Of a DNA stretch of 64,000 nucleotides, positions 57,497-64,000 are shown piece after piece. The translations under genes and the position numbers were made by a program. This stretch comes from Rhabdornis inornatus (taxonomy: Eukaryota > Chordata > Aves > Passeriformes > Rhabdornithidae): assembly GCA_013397075.1 (NCBI GenBank), contig VWZS01000833.1, forward strand, positions 371,399 through 435,398, in the 5' to 3' direction. How positions within the stretch are numbered: the first letter of the stretch is position 1; the number at the start of each line of letters is the position of its first letter. The notes under the pieces are model-generated. The model did no database searches. It had not been told where the DNA came from and saw nothing but the letters and a program-made list of their open reading frames with translations.

Positions 57497-57842
57497 TGTG
57501 CTGGTTTCACCCGGGGAGAACAGACTCAGAGAAGTTCTCTCTATGAGAGCTTCCTCTGGGAGTTAATGGGACCAATTAAAAGTCCCTATAGCCTGACAAG
57601 AGAAAACTTCTCTCTCCGAAGTGAATTTAAAAAGGGCTATTTAAGTTAGGAACTGACTGAATTAGTTTTTTGTATGTTTGTCTTGTTATTAAAGGTTAGG
57701 AGAGGGGAGGAAAGAGTGGTCTGAAAATCTTATTCTAAATTTGCTTTTCTTTGTTTTTCTTTGTGTAGTTAATAAAGTTTTTTATACCCTTTTAAGTTTT
57801 AAGCCTACCTTGTTCTTTTGCTCCCGGTTCTATCTCACAACA
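57497..57842 (+). mobile_element. Solo-type LTR of an endogenous retrovirus
   Basis: The segment starts TGTGCTGGTTTCACCC and ends CTATCTCACAACA, so it has TG...CA ends. It has an AATAAA polyadenylation signal around 57770 followed by a T-rich, then CT-rich U5-like tail. It is about 346 bases long, with no retroviral coding region on either side, so it is a solo LTR left by recombination. GAAAA occurs near both ends (57483-57487 and 57843-57847), but a G-run separates the left copy from the TG, so the target-site duplication is unproven. It lies only about 170 bases upstream of a ZBTB46 splice acceptor, in the same orientation. Confidence 0.82.
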
Positions 57843-58014
57843 GAAAATGAGTGTATTTAAATTAGCAAATCAAAACTATAACAAGGGGTGAGAGCAGCAC
57901 TGCCGGGTGAAAAGCAAAGCCAAAGCGAGTGTTGCTGCATTCGTGGCTCAGTTTCCCGGCTCCGCAGTGAGGCAGTGGTCCCGGCAGTGTCTGACAGCAT
58001 CTTCCCTCCTGCAG

Positions 58015-58296
58015 GCGCGGACGCGGCCGGGCCGGAGCCCAGCAGCTCGGACAGCAGGGGGGAGCGGCCGGAGCCCTACGGCAGCGTGGAGGAGGCGCTG
58101 CTGCCGGGGGAGTCCAGCTACGTCCACCAGCCCCTGACCCCAGACAAGGAGGATGCTCTCCAAGCCGCCACCGTGGCCAACCTGCGAGCAGCTCTGATGA
58201 GTAAGAACAGCTTGCTGTCTCTGAAAGCCGACATGCTGGGCGAGGACAGCTCGCTGCTCTTCGAGTACCTCCCCAAAGGCACCCACTCGCTCTCCC
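58015..58296 (+). CDS. ZBTB46: ZBTB46 second coding exon (linker before the zinc fingers)
   Basis: This 282-nt exon lies between acceptor CTCCTGCAG (to 58014) and donor GTAAGT (from 58297). The carried A plus GC makes Ser313. It then encodes residues 314-406: ADAAGPEPSSSDSRGERPEP, an acidic part with LTPDKEDAL, and the highly conserved AALMSKNSLLSLKADMLGED and SLLFEYLPKGTHSLS. It ends with the first base of an Arg codon. Human ZBTB46 has SSSDSRGERAE, LTPEKDDAL and AALMSKNSLLSLKADVLGDD in the same order. No domain is assigned to this linker; the two C2H2 zinc fingers that follow in the family (after RLNEFTVIRKKFKCPYC in human) are not in this window. The N-terminal third is GC-rich and poorly conserved. 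Confidence 0.95.
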
Positions 58297-61200
58297 GTAA
58301 GTTCGACTTCTTCTATTTATTCTGTTTTTAGTGATGCTTTAGGGAAAATCTTTAGTGAGAAGAAAATACAGGTCACCACCTCGTTTGTTGCTGCTGGTGT
58401 GTTCATATCCAGGTTTAAGTCCTGCTTAATCCCACTTTCCATAAAATTTGGAAACTTTTGTCTGATGTTGATCCAACTTTAATGATAACTACTGAAGTCA
58501 TAGAAGAAAATACTCATCCTGTAGCGCTTGTCCTCCAATTTCTGTTTCGCTTGTTTGCACAATGGTACTTGCAAACAAAATACAAAGTATTCAAGTCATT
58601 ATAGGAAAGGTTTTGAATCCAAACTTGATTGATGTTGAACAGCTTGAATGTTGCTCCTGTGTCTGTGGAAACAATTGGGCTGTTGTAGATTGCATGATCT
58701 TTACTTCTTGCAGTTTAATTTTAGACCTGTAAGTAGCGAGCAGTTATTGATTTTGTTATGCTTGCATCTGGAAATGAATGTTTTTCTACTAGTGATCTGT
58801 TGGAGACAGCTGATGTGAACCATTAGGTGTGGACAGCTGATTCTTCAGCATATTTTTGTGTTTTCTTCATTGCAGCCTGATTCTCTAGTGTATAAAGAAA
58901 GAAATTATTAATGCTGTATTTTAATAATACTCTGAGAAGATACATCATGTGTGAAACAGAATAGAGCAGGCAACAGTTTTCTGAGTACTACATGTTGATT
59001 TCCAGAAGAAAAGATTTATCTTTATCTATGCTGAGAAAACTGACCAAGTAAATAGAATGAAAAGTTCACTTAGGATATCTATTATTCTATTTTCTTTTAG
59101 TTTCCTCAATGGGAAAAGATAAATAACTTTAGTGGTCATAGAATTAGGGAATGAATCCCAGAATGTTTTGGGTTGGAATGGGCTTTGAAGATCATCTTTT
59201 TCCAACCCCTTGCCACGGACAGGTACACTTTACACTAGACCAGGGTGCTCCAAGCCCCATCCAGGTGGCCAGCTGGTCTCTGGAGTTGTGTGACAAAAGT
59301 AAATCATTCCACAGTGAGTGCCAGACTTAGTGTCTCTTTTCACTTCTCATGTCTGAACAATGGGATTGTTTTTTTAAAAAATCCAAAAACCTTGAACTTT
59401 CCGTACCTTATCCTGTAGCTTAAATATTTGTAGGGAATTGCTGGTGCAGTGTTGTGGTTTCTTTCAGAATTACTCGCTTCCTGAAGGATCTCCAGTTAAA
59501 TCAGATTTAGATGTTCAGATTGGGCTCCAGGGTTGCAAAACCCTCAGTTGCAGTGGAACAGCACAGATGTGGCTCAGTTGAGTGGCAGGGTTTGGGTGCA
59601 GGGAGCAGAGTGCCCTGAGCTGGCACAGGGATGGGTGGGAGCCTGGATCAATGCGTGACCGTGGGTGATGGATGCACCACAGGTTCGGACCTGGGACTCC
59701 TGACAGGTGAAATCAGCAGTTCCATCTTGTGTCTTGATGAATTGGAATAATAACAGGGCTGCCCTCTATCCATCATCCTTCTCTTTGTTGGAGGATTTTA
59801 GGTTTTACTTAAAAACTGAAGCACCACTTGACATAAAGATAAATGTGTATGAAGCAGTCATAAATCCAGGTTAAAATTCAGAGATCGCCCAACCACCTGA
59901 GAAGCAGAGTTTGGGGATGAGCATGGTGCAGGCAGGGAAACAGCTGGGTTTGAAATAAAGCTTGATACATTTAGAAAAGGAGGTGGTTGATAGCTCACTG
60001 AGGGGTGCCATGGCCCAGGAGGTCCTGTCCAGCATGTATTTGAGATCCTTATTTTCCAGTCTTCTCACTATTACTTGGATTTCGTTCAGCTGAACTTCAA
60101 TTATCTCATCTTTATGGAAGCAAAGTGAAATGCCCAAGTCAAAAGGAAAACTTCCTGCTTGGTCTGTAGCTCTCACAGCAGTCAGGAATGTGGCTGTGGC
60201 CTGGTAAGAGGGTTTTTATAGAAACCAGGAGTTAAGAGATGTATTTTTCTTTCATCTTATTCAGATTCACAGGTATCAATTTATTTTAATCACTTGAAAA
60301 AGATCTTGTGATATACAATTCCCTTTTAAGTGGTCATTACTGAATGAACAGGACATCAAGTTCGATGAGAATTTTCAGTGTATAAAATGACAGTGAAGCA
60401 AGTGCTAGGAAGATTGTGGAGATGTAAAAGCACAGTCTAGGTTGGTGCTGGCTTTGTAGGTGTTTTTGACATTTTTCTTCAAAAACAATTTGAGGATGTT
60501 GAGTCATTTTAAGTCCTGGGTTATATTAAAAAAAAAAAAGGAGGAGGGAGTAGGTAGGAGCACAGTGAAAAAGATTGAACTTAACAAGACAACCAAACCC
60601 AGTGGTTTTCATCTGTCTTGATTTAAGAATAAATGCTCTAATTTCAGGGATTATAAATGATCAGTCTCTCTTGACTTTAAAGAAGTGAAGTGTTTTTTAA
60701 TCTTGGCTGCTGTCACTGGATTGTCTTCTCTTACAAAGCACTGCAGTGCAAAGCACTCAAGGAGCAGTACTCCGGTGTAGTTTTGGTTTTTTTTCTGGAG
60801 GAAAAAATATTTAATGGAGGTGGACAGATGCAAAGAAGGTGTTAAACATGTTTAAAATTTGGATGAGCCATTTCTAAAGGGAATATTGCTCTCTAAGTTA
60901 CTGCACACATTAAAAGTTTTCACTTGCTCTTCCACATCATTCCTGTTTTAGAAGTTAGAGTATATCCCAAGGTTTTCATTTTACTCTGTGTTCTTTTTAA
61001 CTAATTCATTATATGATCATATGAGGTATGAACTTGACATTCTGCTGGTGGAAAATAAAGCCCAGAATGTGTGTGGGGGGGTGTTGTATCACTATGGTGA
61101 ATTTCTGAAGTTAACCAGTTCAAACTCATTTAAAATCAGAATGGAAAACTTTAATATCTTGCCATTTGGTTAGCACAGTTGCCAGATAACCTGCAGCTGA

Positions 61201-64000
61201 AGGGCTCTGAGAGTTTGATGTTCATGATGTGTGATCAAGATTGATGTTGTTCATATGCTTGTCAGAAACTTGGAACATGCAGGTTTTGTAGAAAAAAATG
61301 TGTGAGTTACTCATGGGTTACACTGAGGCTGTCTGGGGAGCTGCTGGTTACTGAACCTGCCCGGGTTGTTGCTGGGGGTGCCTTTCAGATAAGACATCAC
61401 GAGAGTTTTCCTGGTCTTGCCATGTTTTCCTGGTTTGTCTCTAAAAGCAGGTGGTTGTTGTGTGATTTCCACTCCAGCAGAGCTGCTCTGCAGAGCTCCT
61501 TGGTTTAATAACGTGTCTTATTTCATTTATGAGCCTGAACTTTGGTAGCATTGTTCCGCACGGTTACATCACGCAGCCAGAAGTCTCAAAGGCTTCACTC
61601 GAATGTTTTGAGATGGTTTTGCCAAGTATAATCAAGAGAACGACAATTTTAATGTTCATCAGAAAATGAGGTATTTAGTTTACATCCTTGTTTTCTCATT
61701 ATTTAAAAAAAAAAAAAGAAAACTTTCACATTGTGGGAGGGGGGCTATGGGCCACACGATTCCCTTAAAGGGCGACTTCCACATTTCAGAATAGCACATT
61801 TGAAGGCTTTTTTGTATGTCTAAGTTTGGCTTTTCCTGTTTACCCTCTTGCATCTGTAACTGTTTATAGAAGCAATTCCTATGAAGCTTCCAGTCCAAGT
61901 GATTACATGGTACACAGAGCCCTTTTCTTTTGGGCAAACCAGCTAATAGGTTATTTTTAGTTAGTGGTTCATTGGAGCCAATAATTTATCCTTGCAGGGG
62001 ATGTTAAGAAATGCACTTTACACAGTGGTCAACTTTCCCAGGAAGAAGTTAAAGGTATTCAGTTTGGTGTGGAATTTTCAGACATGGTAAAAGAAGATTT
62101 AGGGGAGAATGGATGCAATTTTAAATGAGATATAATAACTTTGCCTTTCTCTTTTCCACAATAGTTTATTGTCCAGCTGTCACAAGGATTCTGTATTTAT
62201 ACATATATTGCTAAACCCCTGCTTCAATTTCTGTGTGCAGAGCTGACTGAAGGAAAGAGTTTTTGATTCCTGATTTAGAAGTTAAAATACTTTTGGTGAA
62301 AATTCATTTTAGTACAAGTTTAGGAGGGAAAACGGTTTCTCACAGTACAACTCAGAATGGACTTAAATCTGCATTTTTGTGTACAAAGTGTCGGTCATTG
62401 GTGTGGGTTTCTCTCTTCTTGTGTTACTTGCAGTTGTTGAAACCAAATAAATACTGATTATTATTTGAAAACTTACCTTTGTTGTGTTGTACATCTTTGT
62501 GTGTTCATACACCTTGGACGATAGTTTATTGGTTCTCTGGGCTTAATTTCAGTGCTTGTTTGTGAGCCTTAATTTTTGCTTTAAGAAGTGCAGAGGGTTT
62601 TTTTGGAACCTGTGAAACTGGGAAGATGCTAATAAAAGAATTCATCAAGTTAGACCCCACTGGTTTATCTTTACTGTGTACTAAAATACGATTAGTTCAA
62701 AGAACTATAACCCAGAGATGCCTTTGGGGCAGTTTGAATCAGTTTGGGATGTTCAGGGGTAAAAAAAAGAAATGTCTCTCTGTCTAGGCAGGAATTCTGC
62801 TATGGACCTGTAGAGCTGGATTCCTGGTAACAGTTTCTAACAGGAAATACTGATAAATTCCTTCTTTTCCCCTGAATTTTTCCTATCTTCGATTTCTGGC
62901 ATTTTGTTGTCCTACTTTAAAATGACAACAGCAGCAGATGAGCAGCACCTGAAGGAAACCTTGGAGCGTTGTTATCCCAGCTGAACAGCGATAACTAACT
63001 TGGGAAAGATAATCGGTCTGCGATCAAAGAGGAGGAAAGTAAATCAAACATCCAGCTTGTGGCACAAGAGCAGAATTTCCTTTGATAGCTGATAAAAATT
63101 AAGGTTTGGGATTGTTCACATTTCGAAACCTTGCTGTTTGTTGTCACCCAGATCACAGCGCATTGTATTCGGACACAGTGTAAACTGTGACTTGTTATTT
63201 GTAGCTGCATTAAAAAGTGTTTTTTTATATCCCTGAAGGTTTCCATCAGACTCTTTTTTTGCTGGAAATGAGAAAGCCTTTAGGGCATAGAATGCTTTAA
63301 ATATGAATTTGTTTATTTTATGCCATATTTGCTTCTGGTTTTGCTGCCTTGTGTTTCGAAAAGAACAGCGTGCTCAGTATGTCATTCCAATATTCAGTCA
63401 AGGCATGTGCTGAAGTTTGTATAATAATTTATAACATACAGTGATATTGATGACACAGTCTTTATTTGTATTTAGCTTTGTCATTGATCCTCAGGGCAGT
63501 TTCTGGAATATTGTTTTCCATTTGGCTGTTGCTACAGTGTAGGCGAGGGCCGGACACAGCATGTTTTCCTTTTGAATTATGGGAGATTTTTAGTCTGTAA
63601 TGACTGTCAGGTGTAATTGAACGGTTTTGTACAAATATTTGAACCTCCATCCTTGCTAAATATGGAGTGACAGAAATCCTTTTTTCCATCTTTTGTAAAG
63701 CACTTTGAGATCAAGTACTGACGGTCTGGTATTAAATAAACCACCACGGACAGATCTTGAGATCTGAACCTGTGACATAAACTTTCTTGAAAGTTAGTGG
63801 AATGAAGTTTGTGTGTACATTCTTTAAAGGTGGAAGTGTATGTGTTCAGCATGGTCCTTCTCCAAGAGAAATGTGGATATTTGTGCTGCGCTGTGCTTCT
63901 TTCTCCCGATGGACTCTGTAGTGACTGAGCCCTGCGATGTCGCTCCAGCACACACAGACATTTGGGTGGGGAGGCTGTTTTTTAAAAACAAAAAAAAACC
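58297..64000 (+). other. ZBTB46: ZBTB46 intron, runs off the right edge
   Basis: At least 5.7 kb beginning GTAAGT. Apart from a CR1 fragment at 59137-59285 and short A- or T-runs (for example 60528-60539, 61705-61717) I see no exon, RNA gene or repeat family. The zinc-finger exons must lie to the right of 64000. Confidence 0.8.
59137..59285 (-). mobile_element. CR1 LINE 3' end fragment, inverted
   Basis: The plus strand shows the reverse complement of a CR1 3' end: CCCAGAATGTTTTGGGTTGG, GAAGATCATCTTTTTCCAAC, CCCTTGCCACGGACAGGTAC, ACTAGACCAGGGTGCTCCAA and GCCCCATCCAGGTGGCC. It is a short 5'-truncated copy in the ZBTB46 intron, opposite to gene orientation. Confidence 0.9.

Larger units (their letters stand above)
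43111..58014 (+). other. ZBTB46: ZBTB46 intron between the two coding exons
   Basis: About 14.9 kb between GTAAGT at 43111 and the acceptor CCCTCCTGCAG ending at 58014; the intron is phase 1. It holds a CR1 fragment (about 52160-52700), an LTR (57497-57842), a pyrimidine tract (49546-49584), T-runs (for example 51452-51466) and an exact octamer ATGCAAAT at 46676-46683. No nested gene was recognised. Confidence 0.85.

Noticed and set aside
1..64000. CRISPR arrays, bacterial operons, tRNA or rRNA genes
   Set aside because: None seen. The window is vertebrate nuclear DNA with spliced genes.

Overview
This is vertebrate nuclear DNA, almost certainly from a bird. The evidence is split coding exons with consensus splice sites, several decayed CR1 LINE 3' ends of the kind that dominate avian genomes, retroviral LTR fragments, and very GC-rich intergenic DNA typical of avian microchromosomes. 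A songbird is possible, but the sequence alone does not settle the species. Almost all of the many open frames in the GC-rich part are chance frames. Two real protein-coding genes are present, both incomplete in the window.

Left part (1 to about 7316), minus strand: the 5' half of TPD52L2 (tumor protein D52-like 2). I resolve four coding exons: 7256-7274, 6745-6884, 5502-5650 and a small 60-nt cassette exon at 4631-4690. All are joined by GT-AG splice sites and keep one reading frame (residues 1-103 plus the 20-residue cassette). The 3' exons lie off the left edge. A CpG-rich promoter with a CCG repeat sits at 6720-7316.

Middle (7318-26834): about 19 kb of GC-rich intergenic DNA between two divergent genes. 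It holds CR1 copies, a probable LTR inside a duplicated segment, a minisatellite, a CpG-rich block near 9.2-9.8 kb, MEF2-like A/T motifs, and a CpG-island promoter at 26.0-26.8 kb that runs into a 581-base assembly gap (26835-27415).

Right part (27416-64000), plus strand: ZBTB46, a BTB/POZ zinc-finger transcriptional repressor. A long intron precedes the first coding exon (42174-43110; BTB domain). A second coding exon (58015-58296) follows after about 14.9 kb. The zinc-finger exons lie beyond the right edge. The introns carry a solo-type LTR (57497-57842) and CR1 fragments.

The divergent TPD52L2-ZBTB46 order matches human chromosome 20q13.33, where intronless ABHD16B lies between them. I see no ABHD16B here. 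Single-N joins at 950, 4369, 7317 and 26628, with abrupt changes in base composition across them, suggest that the piece 951-4368 may be misplaced inside a TPD52L2 intron. The most interesting non-coding signal is a nested inverted repeat at 25980-26006, upstream of the ZBTB46 promoter. It places a palindromic forkhead-like core between two opposed GATA motifs.
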